Positions 15,394 to 26,015 are shown, numbered from the stretch's first letter. The stretch is 36,422 nucleotides of DNA from Chitinispirillaceae bacterium (GCA_016929415.1 JAFGIW010000083.1:1-36422), one strand, 5' to 3'. Program-made: numbers and translations. The notes: generated by a model from the sequence alone, not told the origin.

Positions 15394-16842
15394 TTACTCC
15401 GCAAGCGTCACCAGGGACTGCCGCAGGGTAAACCGGTAGTTGTACCGCTCCGAAACGAACGTCGACCATCCCTGTTCCGGCACGTCAAAGTAGAGCGTCC
15501 CGAACCTGTTCACCCGTTCCTCCTCGCAATAGAACCGTGCCGTATCCGCCGCTGCCGTGGAGTAAGTGCCGCTGAAATGGATGTTCGCGTAGGTCTTGTC
15601 GTTGATCGACATTTCGGACTGGGCCGCATAGGAGCCGAGGACCTTGAGCCGCCCGCCTGAATTCCCGAACCGGACCGGTTGCTCCAGTATGGTCTGCGTC
15701 ATGTTGAAATCAATGGTTCCTCTCAAGGTATCCCTGAGATGGGCCCACGTGAATGTCATCGGAAGCGAATCAGTTGCGATCTGCGAACCCGCCATGTCGA
15801 TTTCTAGCGAATCGGTCTGCAGGAGCTTTTCAATATTCCCCACCCTGAAGGGGCGGATTCGTGCGATTCCATGATAATTAAACAGAAACTCCTCGAAGGT
15901 GGAATACATCACGCCGGTATCGCTTATCTCCGAAGACATGGTATAGCGGCTCCTCACTTCACGGTAACAGGAAAACTTCAGGTCTGCCATGGCGATCGTA
16001 AAGGAGTATTTCGGGTTGAGCGGATTGGACACGTCCACGGAGAATCCGCCGGCCAGATGCCAGAGCGGCCCCTGTTCATACGAGTAGTAGGGCGCCGACG
16101 TCTGCACCCGGAAGGACCTGACGTAAGATTGCGGATTGAACAGGTCGTCGCGGATCGTGTCGTTCTCCGCATGGCCCTCCACGCCGGGTCCGTAGTGAAA
16201 TACCGCGCTGATGGTGATGCTGTCATTCCCTATGGTATACACCCCGCCGTCGAAGCTGCGCTTGAGCGGAAGCGTCAGTACGCTGATGTCGAGCGTTCCC
16301 GCGAGGTTCTTCAGCAGTTCGAAGATGAAATTGCCCAGAGTCATGCTTTCCGTCTTGTTGCGAAAGGTGAGGTAGCGTCCTAAAAGAAGCACCGGCCGCA
16401 TGGTATACTCATTCTGCGAGTAAAAGGCGCAGGCTGTTTCGATGGTCGGCATAACGAGAATCGTCGTCGTTGCTCTCGATGTGTTCCCGAGCCCGTCGCG
16501 CAGCCTCACCGCAATTGAATAAACGCCTGCCTCGGTGAGCCGCATGCGCGACGTATCCGACCCCGTCAGGATCGTGTCGTAATCGCCGTCATTGCCGAAG
16601 TCCCAGGCATACTCCTTCACCAGCCCGGCTTTTTCAACACGCTCCGACGTGAGCCCTCCCCGGAAGGCGACGGTGTCGAACTGGAAACAGAGCGCCCCGC
16701 CGATCGGCGACACGGTCGCCTCACTTTCAACGGTAAATTTCGACGACTTGCTGTCGGACGGATTGTCGAGCGGCCCGGTGCAGGAGCAGGGAAGCAGCAG
16801 TGCCGCACCTGATATGACAAAAAGGGATAAGCCCGCTCTCAT
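15394..16842 (-). CDS. Exported lipoprotein-like protein with PKD domain
   Basis: A 482-residue exported protein, taking the ATG at 16842 with AAGGA seven bases upstream. The frame also allows GTG one codon earlier. The N-terminus MRAGLSLFVISGAALLLPCSCTG is a signal peptide with two cysteines where a lipidation site would be; the motif is not canonical. A PKD domain follows at about 80-130 (YAWDFGNDGDYDTIL, then GVYSIAVRLRDGLGN). The rest (about 135-482) is beta-rich, of unknown family, with repeated strand-turn-strand units. It is the last gene of a minus-strand run with the small membrane protein and the Ig/DUF5011 gene, probably one transcript. A cell-surface role is inferred. Confidence 0.7.
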   Translation of the reverse strand: MRAGLSLFVISGAALLLPCSCTGPLDNPSDSKSSKFTVESEATVSPIGGALCFQFDTVAFRGGLTSERVEKAGLVKEYAWDFGNDGDYDTILTGSDTSRMRLTEAGVYSIAVRLRDGLGNTSRATTTILVMPTIETACAFYSQNEYTMRPVLLLGRYLTFRNKTESMTLGNFIFELLKNLAGTLDISVLTLPLKRSFDGGVYTIGNDSITISAVFHYGPGVEGHAENDTIRDDLFNPQSYVRSFRVQTSAPYYSYEQGPLWHLAGGFSVDVSNPLNPKYSFTIAMADLKFSCYREVRSRYTMSSEISDTGVMYSTFEEFLFNYHGIARIRPFRVGNIEKLLQTDSLEIDMAGSQIATDSLPMTFTWAHLRDTLRGTIDFNMTQTILEQPVRFGNSGGRLKVLGSYAAQSEMSINDKTYANIHFSGTYSTAAADTARFYCEEERVNRFGTLYFDVPEQGWSTFVSERYNYRFTLRQSLVTLAE

Positions 16843-16853
16843 CACGATTCCTT

Positions 16854-17264
16854 TCAGAAAGACGCCGCCATTACAATGATACCGATGCCGCCGATAACAC
16901 CCCCGCCGATCCGCATCCCGTTATAGATGATGAGTTTCCGGCGCAGTTGATCGGTATATTCGGTGAAAGCCGATTTCTCATAATCGTCATAGGTCCGGTA
17001 CGCGAACAAATGGCCCACGAGGTAGAGAACTCCGCCGCCGAAGATCATGACGCCTCCCGTTATCAGGCCGGACTTTTTGGGACCTTCATCCCTCGATGAC
17101 GATGAGGAGAGGACGGGAACGCGTTCGGACCCCGTCGCCACATACGGGAAATCAAGCTGCACGCCGGCCGGTTCAGGCAAAGACGGGGATTGTGCCCACG
17201 CATCAAACGGGATACTGACCGCCCCCAGCAGGCACGCGATGATCGTTTGACGTTTAGGAAGCAT
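16854..17264 (-). CDS. Small exported membrane protein
   Basis: A 136-residue protein, not recognised. The ATG at 17264 (MLPKRQTIIACLLGAVSIPF) has AGGGGGG just upstream and is preferred to the ATG at 17288. A signal peptide ends near AWAQS. A disordered serine-rich part follows, then two hydrophobic hairpin segments rich in glycine (GLITGGVMIFGGGVLYLVGH and MRIGGGVIGGIGIIVMAA) with a charged stretch between them. The stop of the upstream gene lies 12 bases before its start and the next gene starts 12 bases after its end, so all three are probably co-transcribed. Confidence 0.65.
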   Translation of the reverse strand: MLPKRQTIIACLLGAVSIPFDAWAQSPSLPEPAGVQLDFPYVATGSERVPVLSSSSSRDEGPKKSGLITGGVMIFGGGVLYLVGHLFAYRTYDDYEKSAFTEYTDQLRRKLIIYNGMRIGGGVIGGIGIIVMAASF

Positions 17265-17275
17265 GCGGTTCCCCC

Positions 17276-18471
17276 CTACTCGCTCCATATGATCGCGAAT
17301 TTGCCGCTCTCTTCAACCCAGATGAATTCGTCGCCGAGCGCCGTGACGTAGTAATTGCCGTCGAGGCCGGGGATGGTTGTATTGGTCAAGGTCATCGCAG
17401 GGTAATGCTGCGAAAAGGTCTGGCGGGTGCTGGTCAGTGAAAGAAGGTACGGCGCTCCGGTCAGACTCACGGCGAAGTCGTAAAGCGATCCGTTCACAAG
17501 GCTCCAGGAAAAATTCAATTTAACCACGGCCGACAGGTCCGGTCCTTCGCCGTCGACCTGAATATTTACATAGACTTTATTCTGCAGGGCGGGGAGCGGG
17601 CTCTCCGCGGGCACGGCGTACCGCACCAGCAAATCGGTGAAGAACTTATCCCGCACCACCCGGACCGTCCGGGATACAACGGTACGGTTGGTTGCATTGT
17701 CGGTCGCCATATAGGTGACTGTATATCCGCCCATGGTATTCATGTTCACCGTCCCGGTCTTTACGATCTTCGCCGTAATATCCCCGTCGACGTCGTCCAT
17801 GGCGATCGCGCCGGGATCCTTGTAGGACGTCGCGCTTTTGATAAGCACCGTGTCCGGATTCCCGCCGAGAAGCGTGATGACTGGCGGAGTGACGTCGTAG
17901 GTGGTAGCGGTGATCCGGACGGCCCGTATTTTCTTTGCGGTGATGCCGCGCCCGCGATATCCGTGGTCCCCCGCTGCCATTGATATGACAATTCTTCACC
18001 TTCGGCGGCAACCGAGAAAGTCACCGCCTCCCCTTCGGCGACCGATTGATCAACGGGCTGGGTGGTGATGCGCGGCGGCGGAATCGCCGCTTCAAGCGCC
18101 ACGAACACGGTATCCATGTCCGGCCCGACGTCAACCACCATCGTCCCGGTATCGATCACTACATCGCTTCCGGCAACACGTTCCCAGAAAAACCCGCGCG
18201 ATTTCCCCGCGGGCACCTCCATCACTATGTTACTGCAATCAGACGACTCTTCCGGACCGATGGTCGTCATGTCCCCGGCGCTCACCGTCAGGCGGCACGA
18301 CGTGTTTTCCACCGCATCGGCATCAAGCGAGACGATGACCAATATCTCATCTTCCGCCTCTGACACCGGGTCGTCGAAAAAACGGCAATTGATGAGCAGC
18401 AACAGGAGTGAAGACAGGAGCACAAGACGATGTTTCATGATAAACCGATCCTTTTTCCGCAATTGCTTCAA
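17276..18471 (-). pseudogene. Lipoprotein with Ig-like and DUF5011 domains, frameshifted
   Basis: Two overlapping frames make one protein. The first part (18471 or 18438 down to about 17965) has a signal peptide with a lipidation-like LLLLINCRFF, a beta-rich domain and an Ig-like domain (PRITTQPVDQSVAEGEAVTF, LSYQWQRG). The second (to 17276) has a DUF5011 domain (TPPVITLLGGNP, ITAKIVKTGTVNMN, GGYTVTYMATDNATN) and a final beta-rich module. The frames switch near TDIAG, at about 17960-17985. The Ig domain lacks its second half (no SGTYTC-like strand), so a deletion with a frameshift is likelier than a simple sequencing error. Its place at the head of the run suggests a former surface lipoprotein. 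Confidence 0.65.
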
Positions 18472-18592
18472 AGCGGGTGAAGCAGCTCCGGCGAAAGTGG
18501 ACGAAGCGAAGATTCAATTATTTCATAATGTACCACAACCGCCGTAAAAAATCAAAAAATTCGTCCGGCAGGTGTGCCGGCCGCGGTGCGGG

Positions 18593-19159
18593 TTAGTGAA
18601 ACACCACCAGTCGCCGGGTCAGCGAAACGGTTTCAGCCTGGAGGTTGATGAAATAGAGGCCTGCCGGCAGGCTCCCTCCTTGCCTCCGGATCTCATGCCT
18701 GCCGGCGCCGGTTCTCCTGCTCATCAGCACCTCCTTCATCCGCCCCGACTGATCGAAAAGCCTGATGGTGACGTCGAGCGGCGCTGCAAGCGTAAACATG
18801 CAACGGATTGAACCGGATACCGGATCGGAGTGCGCCTGCAGGGAGGCGCCCCACGGAACGATGCGCCGGTTAACCACCCCCGCGCCTACCTTTTCTATCC
18901 GGCGTACGAAGCCGCGGTCGTTCTCGGTCACCAGCACATTCCCCTGGTAATCGATTGTCACCGCCCGCAGGCCTTCGTATTCCGCAAGCCAGAGATTCGC
19001 GTTGTTGTTATCGGCAGCTCCGTTTCCGGCGATGGTGCTCAGCAGGTTGTAGGATTGCCTGAAGGTTTCATATGGGGTGGAACCGCCGGCGGCGATTATA
19101 AAGCCGACGACCATAAGCAGGCGGGCGGGGAATTTGATTTTTCGGGTCATTGGAAGCAT
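18593..19159 (-). CDS. Short NHL-repeat protein with Por-like tail
   Basis: A 188-residue exported protein with signal peptide (MTRKIKFPARLLMVVGFIIAAGG from residue 4). It has only one NHL/beta-propeller blade (STIAGNGAADNNNANLW, then LRAVTIDYQGNVLVTENDRG, at about 40-90). A Por-secretion-like tail follows (VTIRLFDQSGRMKEVLM, GLYFINL). A single blade cannot close a propeller, so the gene is probably an internally shortened relative of longer NHL proteins. Starts at residue 1 and residue 4 are both possible. No function is claimed. Confidence 0.6.
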   Translation of the reverse strand: MLPMTRKIKFPARLLMVVGFIIAAGGSTPYETFRQSYNLLSTIAGNGAADNNNANLWLAEYEGLRAVTIDYQGNVLVTENDRGFVRRIEKVGAGVVNRRIVPWGASLQAHSDPVSGSIRCMFTLAAPLDVTIRLFDQSGRMKEVLMSRRTGAGRHEIRRQGGSLPAGLYFINLQAETVSLTRRLVVFH

Positions 19160-19352
19160 CCAGGGTAGATAATTTCCAAATTATCGGTCGAGCTTCTTCC
19201 TTCCGGCAGCTTCGGGAGAAGGTGGCGTCTTGTCTCCATCAATATAATCGGATTATTTGACCGGATCAATGGGAAAAGCGGAATCGCCGGGAAAACAGGT
19301 TATGGCGGGAGGCGGGCGCCCGCCGTCCCGATCCGGCGCCTTTTCGAGTTCG

Positions 19353-21212
19353 TCAATCCGTCCCGTATACGTCGGTGTCATCCTCCAGCGTCGGAGCTGT
19401 CCAGTCGATCCAGTCGGATTTGTTGAGGGTTCCGGAGCCCGGGACGATCCCCCCGGTTTCTGCGGGTTGGTGGTTCAGGAATTTGGTGATATTCTTGATC
19501 AGCATATCGGTGAAATTGGATGTATAACTGCAATGCCCTGTGCCGCTGGGGGTATTTGAGTTGTAACTGAGATTCTGAGAACAGCCCAGAGCTTTATATA
19601 CTTCCGCTCCCCCTACTGCCGACATATGCCCTCCCTGAGCACACATCTGCGTCGCGGACGGATTTTCCATCATGTAAATCCCGCGCGGGGCGAAGGTGGC
19701 GACCAGTTCATGGGCGTCGATGGGAAGCAGGTTTGTGTTGGGTTTGACAAAAGGCTTAAAGACGTCGCTGAGCCAATTGAGTCCATTAAAATTATTATCG
19801 GTGTTTTCAGGACATAATTTATCGGCAATGCGGTAGGCAGGAACACCCGCAACACTTGTTTCTTCCGAAAGGACCACCGCGATACGTTCGTCGAAAAGAC
19901 CCACGGCAAATGCGCCTTTGGCGGTACGCGAACAACCGGTAGTTGCAAGCCTTCTGTAATCGATGATGTCGCTGCCCGACTTCTGCAGCACATCGATCAT
20001 CCGGCTTGCGCCCCATGCCCATGCCATTAAAAGACCTGCAGAATGCATACCACCATACATATCGTAAAAAAGCCCCGAATTAGGTTTGCCTCTGGATGCT
20101 TCAACCGTCCCCTCCTTACCCAATTTAATGTGATCATAGTTGATAATGGCTACACCTTGACTACTAGCTTTTGTCGTGATAGTTGAGCCATATGTTCCTA
20201 TGTTAATAATTGCAGGATAAGGAGCCTTCCCGGTAGTGGGTAACTTGATAGTGGCGCTGAAGTCAATTGTATTGCCCTTGGACGCTACATGAACGGTGAC
20301 CTTCGAATTGGTGACAGTGCCGCTTACCGAGTCGAACGCCGGTTTTTCACCGTAGATGTATTTCTCGGCCTGCTTGAGTATCTCTTGTCTCCTGCAGCGC
20401 CACTCGCTTTTTTTCGTTATGCGCTTTCCATCGAGCTTTATAAAAGGATCGGGCAGCTTTGAATTTTTAGCAGTCAGTTTGGAGGCATCCGGCAACTCGG
20501 GTACCACACAGTCGGCACAGGTGTTTTCAACGGACGCGGAATAGGCATACACTTGCTCGGCGTTCATTACGATCGCAATGTCGGTTTGTTTGTAAGCGGT
20601 AATCGCTTTTTTTACGTTGGTGAAACCATCTTTTTTTACGACCAGCGTATCGCCGTTATCGGCTGCAGCGATTTTGCCGGAAACCCGTGAGGTGCTCATA
20701 ACGTCGGAAATGCTGTTACTGATAAGAATTTCGCTGCCGGTGTGTACCAGTTTCCGGGTGGTGGTAGACTGATCAATTGTAATATTGAGAACATAAAATC
20801 CTGCAGCCAGTTCGGGAAGTACATACTCATGTACACCGGGCTTCATTTTGCCGATTGGTAGTTCGATACTCCTTTTTCCACAGCCCGAAAAAATTGAGAT
20901 AACCCCGTTTTTGCACGGCGAGGCAGTGGAAAACCTGAGTTGTTTTCCCTGGATGCCGATATGATTGAGGTTTTGCATCTGAATTCCGAATGCCCGGTTG
21001 CTGTTTAATGCCGTAATATTTGTAAGTGTGAATTCGCCGGTTGCTGCAGTGGTATCTTTTAATGAGGTATCGGAAACCAGCGTTACTGTTGCATCGGAAA
21101 TCGCAGTGCCCGTAGCGTCTTTAACGGTTCCGCTAAGGGATATTTCGACTGCCGCCATTACAGAAAAGGCCATGCAGCATGAAATTATTACAACATTACG
21201 CAATTTTGACAT
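19353..21212 (-). CDS. CE15-like glucuronoyl esterase with nested N-terminal module
   Basis: A 619-residue exported enzyme. GGGGAG lies six bases before the ATG. After the signal peptide come a carboxypeptidase-regulatory-like domain split around a Por-tail-like module (strands 24-66, module about 70-165, closing strands near 187-217). The CE15 domain runs from about 250 to 585. It starts with SKLPDPFIKLDGKRITKKSEW. It has the nucleophile motif GCSRTAKGAF (Ser428; the usual Gly two residues after Arg is Ala here), an SEET segment with the likely acid Glu451, the typical LPIDAHELVATFAPRGIYMM, and His560 in GTGHCSYTS. CE15 enzymes cut ester bonds between glucuronoxylan and lignin. It is paralogous over its first about 200 residues to the gene ending at 29705. 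Confidence 0.85.
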   Translation of the reverse strand: MSKLRNVVIISCCMAFSVMAAVEISLSGTVKDATGTAISDATVTLVSDTSLKDTTAATGEFTLTNITALNSNRAFGIQMQNLNHIGIQGKQLRFSTASPCKNGVISIFSGCGKRSIELPIGKMKPGVHEYVLPELAAGFYVLNITIDQSTTTRKLVHTGSEILISNSISDVMSTSRVSGKIAAADNGDTLVVKKDGFTNVKKAITAYKQTDIAIVMNAEQVYAYSASVENTCADCVVPELPDASKLTAKNSKLPDPFIKLDGKRITKKSEWRCRRQEILKQAEKYIYGEKPAFDSVSGTVTNSKVTVHVASKGNTIDFSATIKLPTTGKAPYPAIINIGTYGSTITTKASSQGVAIINYDHIKLGKEGTVEASRGKPNSGLFYDMYGGMHSAGLLMAWAWGASRMIDVLQKSGSDIIDYRRLATTGCSRTAKGAFAVGLFDERIAVVLSEETSVAGVPAYRIADKLCPENTDNNFNGLNWLSDVFKPFVKPNTNLLPIDAHELVATFAPRGIYMMENPSATQMCAQGGHMSAVGGAEVYKALGCSQNLSYNSNTPSGTGHCSYTSNFTDMLIKNITKFLNHQPAETGGIVPGSGTLNKSDWIDWTAPTLEDDTDVYGTD

Positions 21213-21439
21213 AGGTATCTCCCCTGAGAGGTGTAATTGTCCATAATATACGTATCATTCTGATATGGGGGTTATAAAACATGAAAAGTATAGAGAAATT
21301 TGTGGAACGAGAAAGGAAATGAGTATGGAGCGAGAGGTATCGTATTAAAGTTTTAAGACAAAAAGCTGGTCTGATGTTAAACAATATCAAAGAAATTACT
21401 GCTTGATACTGAAAAAAAGAAACATTTATTGGTTATTGT

Positions 21440-21472
21440 AAAAAAAAGCGCCGCTGGTTCCGCGGCGCTTTA
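21440..21472 (-). terminator. Rho-independent terminator of the FISUMP-protein gene
   Basis: Read on the minus strand, a perfect 8-bp GC-rich stem (AGCGCCGC/GCGGCGCT, 7-base loop) is followed by a run of eight or more T. It lies about 40 bases beyond the stop codon of the giant minus-strand gene. On the plus strand the trailing TTT is too short for efficient termination. Confidence 0.88.
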
Positions 21473-21512
21473 AAGCTGTTAGAAAGGTCTGGCGCGCGAA
21501 AAAATACAAAGA

Positions 21513-24500
21513 TTAATCTTTCACACATCGGACGCTAAAACCTGGTAAGAACGTAGTATAATAATTACCTGTAAAATCCTCAGTTGAAGTATTATAAACG
21601 ACCATGAAATAGGCGGCGGCCCCAGGAACAAAATATTCAGTAGATGTCCACCATGTGGCATACTCTCCAAACCCGTTGAATCCATAGTCGGTCTGACCTA
21701 TTATCGGTTCCCCTCGCGCCCCATTTCCTAATGCAGTAAATCCTGAGGAATTGTTGGCACATTCATTTGGACCCGTCCAATGTGTAGTTCCGGATTCTCT
21801 TATTTTACAGGCTGAGTTATCACCAAGCGTATCCCCAAGTGCCCACCAATCACTGGTCGTCGCGACATGCCAACCCGCCGGTGCAAGGTTCCCGGTATTG
21901 ACCGCATACCAGTTATAGAGAGCACCATATTCCTTATTGGCCGCATTGTTCCCGGGCCAGCAATATGCACCTATCGAAAGACTCTTCCAGGCACCGTTAT
22001 CCTCTACCAACGGGATTGGATCACCGTTATTATATTTTGTCGTCATCAGGTTTTCGGTCAACCATGTTTTCCCCCCAATTGTAACCGTGCGATACAAATT
22101 TCCGTCGTTATCCATGACGTCGTAGGTTGAATACTGAGCATAGAGTGTTACATTACTTGTAATATAAATCGATTGGCCGCAAGAAATGAACGGCCCACTT
22201 CCGTCCGCCGCTGTATTCCATCCCGAGAAGGAGGCGCTGTTTTTCACTAACTTCCCCGAGTTGGGTAAAGCCGTCGCTAACTCTCCGGAAGTATATGCTC
22301 TTGAATCTATTGGCGCACTACCACTGCCGCCGTTTACATAATAAGTCACCGAATAAGTGGCTGCCACCCAATTCGCCTGTACCGTGGCATTCCCTGAAGT
22401 CAGAGTCACTTTAGTAGATGGCGAGTTCTCGTTAGTGATTGTCGCCGTTCCGGTGACCACGGTCCAGTTGTCAAAATTATACCCGGAACTCGGCAATGCC
22501 GCGATATCAGTCGCAGTACCATGGTTCACGGTCACCGGTAAAGTTGTTGGTACTAATATTGTACCCCCCGTTCCCGATGAAACGGTCAACTGATAGGTCT
22601 TCAACGTAAAATTCGCCGTGATCGTCATCTGATTCTTCTGTACGGTTATTGCCAGCGGATTGGTACTTGACGTATCATCACCTCCCCAGCTTACAAACTG
22701 GTACCCGGTATTGGCAGTCGCCGTGAGCGTTACACCCGCCCCGGGTATATACGCGGCCGTATCCTTTACCACGGTAACGGTACCGCCAATAGGCGTACGC
22801 GCAACGTTCAGCGTGTACAGCACCGTCAACTTGACCGGATTACTGTTGACTGACCGCACACTGTTCGTAACCACACATCGGTAACTTCCCGAATCGGCCA
22901 CAGCTACCGAAGTAATGTTTAATTCCTCCGTTGTCTTTCCGGTTAAATCGACATCGTTTTTCTGCCACTGGTAGGTGCATGTCGGATTTCCCGTTGCCGC
23001 AACCGAAAGGGCAACACTCTCTCCATGAAGTTTATTCAGTTGCGCCGGTGTCGGCTGGGTGGTAATCTCTGGTCCTTTTTGCATCGTTGCTGCTGCTACG
23101 CTGCCGGTATCCGACACGCCGTCACTGTTACCGGCAATAATACGGTATGAATAACTCCCGCCTTCAACCAATGCCGTTTCGTCGGTACTGCTTTGCGCAG
23201 TGGAACAGACGCTCGCGAAGGTCCCCGAGTTCAATGAACGCAGCACCCGGTACCATAGTGCGCCATCAACGGCACTCCACGAAATCTTCAGACTGGTTGA
23301 CGACTGAACTGTCAGTATCGGTACTCCGGGAGTTTTCGGTAGCACCCGCAGTCTGACGGCGGAGCTGACGGCACTGTCGACTTTGTTCCATACTTTTACG
23401 GTGTAGGTTCCGGCATTGACAGTGGTAACCGCAGAGAACGACAACACACCTGAGCCAGGTTGCGTAGCAAGGGCGACATTGTCTTTGCGCCACTGGTATT
23501 GCAGGTTCGTTCCTGCTGCAGTCAGCGAAAACGATGCCGACCCGCCGGTTACAACCGTTGAGTCATGCGGCTGCTGCGATATGCTCGGCTTGGTGAAAAG
23601 CGTATCAATCAGCAGTTTGGCAGGGTCGCTTGTTACCGATCCGACACTGTTTGTGATGACACACTGGTAGAACGTACTATTATCGGCCATTGCGGCAACA
23701 GCCGTAGTACAGGTGGCTGCATTCGCCCCGGGAATGTCCGTACCGTTTTTTTGCCACTGATACGTTGGCGCGGGGACTCCATCGGCAACCATGGTGAATA
23801 TTGCCCTGGTACCTTCAGTAACCGACTGATCATCCGGCTGCTGCGTAAATGACGGTTTGATCCAGGTAGTACCTTCCACCGGGTCGGAATAATCGGTGCT
23901 GTTATTCGAATTGGAGGCGTTGACCCGGTAAAAATACTGCTTTCCCGATGCAAGCCCTGTATCAACGAGCGAGTTGCTGCTGACCGTTTTAACTATGATA
24001 AAACTGCCCCCTGCCATACTGCTTCTCTGGAGGGTGTATGTATTAGCGCCGGAGAGGTCACTCCACGATACCTTGATCGACGAAACGGACAAGGCAGTTA
24101 CGGTAAGCCCCATTGGAGGAGTGGTAAGTAGAGCGATATTGTCGGGTTTTCTTACAACAATAAGTTGATAGGATTTTGACGATGTTCCCTGCGTTGCAGC
24201 CACGGCAATAGTAGCCTCGGTGGACCCCACTGCAAGTGTGATTGGTTCCGACGACGCTCCGGAGGCCACGATTTTTCCGTTTACCGTAATTGTGGACGGT
24301 GTACTGCCTGCCGTGGGAGTGACCGTAATTGTACTGTCAATGAATGACACGGTATCCCATATTGTATCGGGTACTGGTGCCGACTGCAGCGTTAATGTTC
24401 CTGCGGAGATGGCAAGAGAAGTGAGGGCCGCTCCGGCAGGAGTAGTGGAAGTAACGATCAGCCGGAGGATAAGAGTATCCGCCAGACTTGCCGGGTCCGC

Positions 24501-25718
24501 TGCGACAATGCGGACAATATGCGTGCCGACAGCCGCCGCAGTTGCCTTTAATACATACTTGCCGCTACTGATCGTATCTCCGGCCGGAGTACCCGACAGC
24601 AGGGTATAGGCTATCGGATCGTCGTCGGGGTCATCGCAGGTAACTGTCAGCAATAATGAGTACGTAGAGGTGTCGGTGATTTCGGATTTCACCGTATCTT
24701 CATTCCACTTTGGTGCATGGTTTACCGTCCCGTCGATCACGGAAATAGTTGTAATAATCGAACTTCTTAGGGGCGGGGTACCATTGTCGGTGGTGGTAAA
24801 GGTGACCGTGTACTCACCAACAGACCCGAGAGGAGCAGTCCATACGAATAGCGAGTCGTTTAATAAATTGGAACCTTCGGGATTGCCGGTCATTGACAAC
24901 GTCAGTAACTGCCCGGGGTCCTCATCGGAGGCTCTTACCGTAAGCGTGCAGGTCTCAAGCGGTCGAATCGACCGGTCGCCGATGACTTCAAGAGAGGGCG
25001 GATTCGGGGCGAAAGTAACGATAATGATGGTTGTTGCCGTATCGAACAACGGCGGCTTTCCATTGTCGGAAACAATAAACGTAACCGTGTCGGATCCGAC
25101 GAAATCAGCAGGGACCGTCCAGGTAAAAAGGGTGTCGAACTGCAGTTCCGAACCGGACGGATTGCCCTTCATGTTTATCACCAGAGTTTGTTCGGCATCA
25201 CTATCTGAAATCTGAATCGGTAGCAGGCAGGTCGCACCAGGCCTGAAGATACTGGTTTCGGGAACGGTAATTGATGGTTTTTGGTTCTTCGGCCCGACTT
25301 CTTCGACAATGGTGATAATCGCAACAACCGGAGATAAATCAAGTGAAGAGTAAGGTGTAATGGTAACAGTTTTTGCACCCGGGGTCATGAAATAGATTTT
25401 TTTCCAAATAGTATCGCGACTTCCCGAGTCAAATTCTCTGAACATGGTGTCAAAAACCGTTGTTCCATTGTCGGTTATTTTCATACCGAGGGAGTCGATA
25501 TTAGCCGGCAGATTAATCACAGCACCAACGAGAATGGCATTACCCACCGTATCGCTTACGGTAGTGGTATTCTGTGTCCAGTCGGATGTTCTTAATGTGG
25601 CAGTTACCGATGTATTGGAAGGATCGTTCGGGTCTTGTGGGAGCGCACAATGGAAATTGTTGAGCATTGATAGAAGCACGGCAATCAATACAGCAGTAAC
25701 TAGCTTGTTCTTCAACAT
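21513..25718 (-). CDS. Giant surface protein with Ig, Fn3, InlB-like repeats and a FISUMP domain
   Basis: About 1401 residues from the ATG at 25718 (GGAG upstream); the frame extends nine codons further. The signal peptide MLKNKLVTAVLIAVLLSML leads to HCALPQ, a possible lipidation site. Order: an N-terminal Ig-like domain, two cadherin/Ig-like repeats with FTWTVPADFVGSDTVTF-type wording, a third divergent one, a cadherin-like beta-sandwich (about 435-525), Fn3 and Ig domains alternating (Ig marks YQWQKNG, YQWRKDN, YRCVVTNS), three InlB B-repeat-like units (TGYQFVSWGG; SGYNFDNWTV; FSGWNTAADGSG) and the FISUMP domain (last about 203 residues: TIGGKTWLTENLMTTKY, YGALYNWYAV, APAGWHVATTSDW, GFSVRCVKD). 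The last domain is characteristic of Fibrobacter. Adhesion to plant fibres is inferred. It has its own terminator. Confidence 0.85.
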   Translation of the reverse strand: MLKNKLVTAVLIAVLLSMLNNFHCALPQDPNDPSNTSVTATLRTSDWTQNTTTVSDTVGNAILVGAVINLPANIDSLGMKITDNGTTVFDTMFREFDSGSRDTIWKKIYFMTPGAKTVTITPYSSLDLSPVVAIITIVEEVGPKNQKPSITVPETSIFRPGATCLLPIQISDSDAEQTLVINMKGNPSGSELQFDTLFTWTVPADFVGSDTVTFIVSDNGKPPLFDTATTIIIVTFAPNPPSLEVIGDRSIRPLETCTLTVRASDEDPGQLLTLSMTGNPEGSNLLNDSLFVWTAPLGSVGEYTVTFTTTDNGTPPLRSSIITTISVIDGTVNHAPKWNEDTVKSEITDTSTYSLLLTVTCDDPDDDPIAYTLLSGTPAGDTISSGKYVLKATAAAVGTHIVRIVAADPASLADTLILRLIVTSTTPAGAALTSLAISAGTLTLQSAPVPDTIWDTVSFIDSTITVTPTAGSTPSTITVNGKIVASGASSEPITLAVGSTEATIAVAATQGTSSKSYQLIVVRKPDNIALLTTPPMGLTVTALSVSSIKVSWSDLSGANTYTLQRSSMAGGSFIIVKTVSSNSLVDTGLASGKQYFYRVNASNSNNSTDYSDPVEGTTWIKPSFTQQPDDQSVTEGTRAIFTMVADGVPAPTYQWQKNGTDIPGANAATCTTAVAAMADNSTFYQCVITNSVGSVTSDPAKLLIDTLFTKPSISQQPHDSTVVTGGSASFSLTAAGTNLQYQWRKDNVALATQPGSGVLSFSAVTTVNAGTYTVKVWNKVDSAVSSAVRLRVLPKTPGVPILTVQSSTSLKISWSAVDGALWYRVLRSLNSGTFASVCSTAQSSTDETALVEGGSYSYRIIAGNSDGVSDTGSVAAATMQKGPEITTQPTPAQLNKLHGESVALSVAATGNPTCTYQWQKNDVDLTGKTTEELNITSVAVADSGSYRCVVTNSVRSVNSNPVKLTVLYTLNVARTPIGGTVTVVKDTAAYIPGAGVTLTATANTGYQFVSWGGDDTSSTNPLAITVQKNQMTITANFTLKTYQLTVSSGTGGTILVPTTLPVTVNHGTATDIAALPSSGYNFDNWTVVTGTATITNENSPSTKVTLTSGNATVQANWVAATYSVTYYVNGGSGSAPIDSRAYTSGELATALPNSGKLVKNSASFSGWNTAADGSGPFISCGQSIYITSNVTLYAQYSTYDVMDNDGNLYRTVTIGGKTWLTENLMTTKYNNGDPIPLVEDNGAWKSLSIGAYCWPGNNAANKEYGALYNWYAVNTGNLAPAGWHVATTSDWWALGDTLGDNSACKIRESGTTHWTGPNECANNSSGFTALGNGARGEPIIGQTDYGFNGFGEYATWWTSTEYFVPGAAAYFMVVYNTSTEDFTGNYYTTFLPGFSVRCVKD

Positions 25719-26015
25719 GATAGAGGTTCTCCGATCAAGATACATTTCTTATATAAATTTCATCTCGCCAGCCTGCTACTGGTGAAAAACACTGTTTTCT
25801 GGAAGTGTAACGCTTTCTTAGTGGATAGCTTCAATAAAAATACTTTATTCCTTAAACAATTCCGTCAGGTGTAAAAATCTTTAAATGAATAGTTAAATAT
25901 TACTTGGTAAACTAACTAAAAAAGTCGGTTTTGTCTGTGACGGTGGTCACATTATATTATAAAAGGTTATTGGTGATTCGCTGTTGCACGGCTTTCAGGC
26001 ATGGCTTTCATAGCT

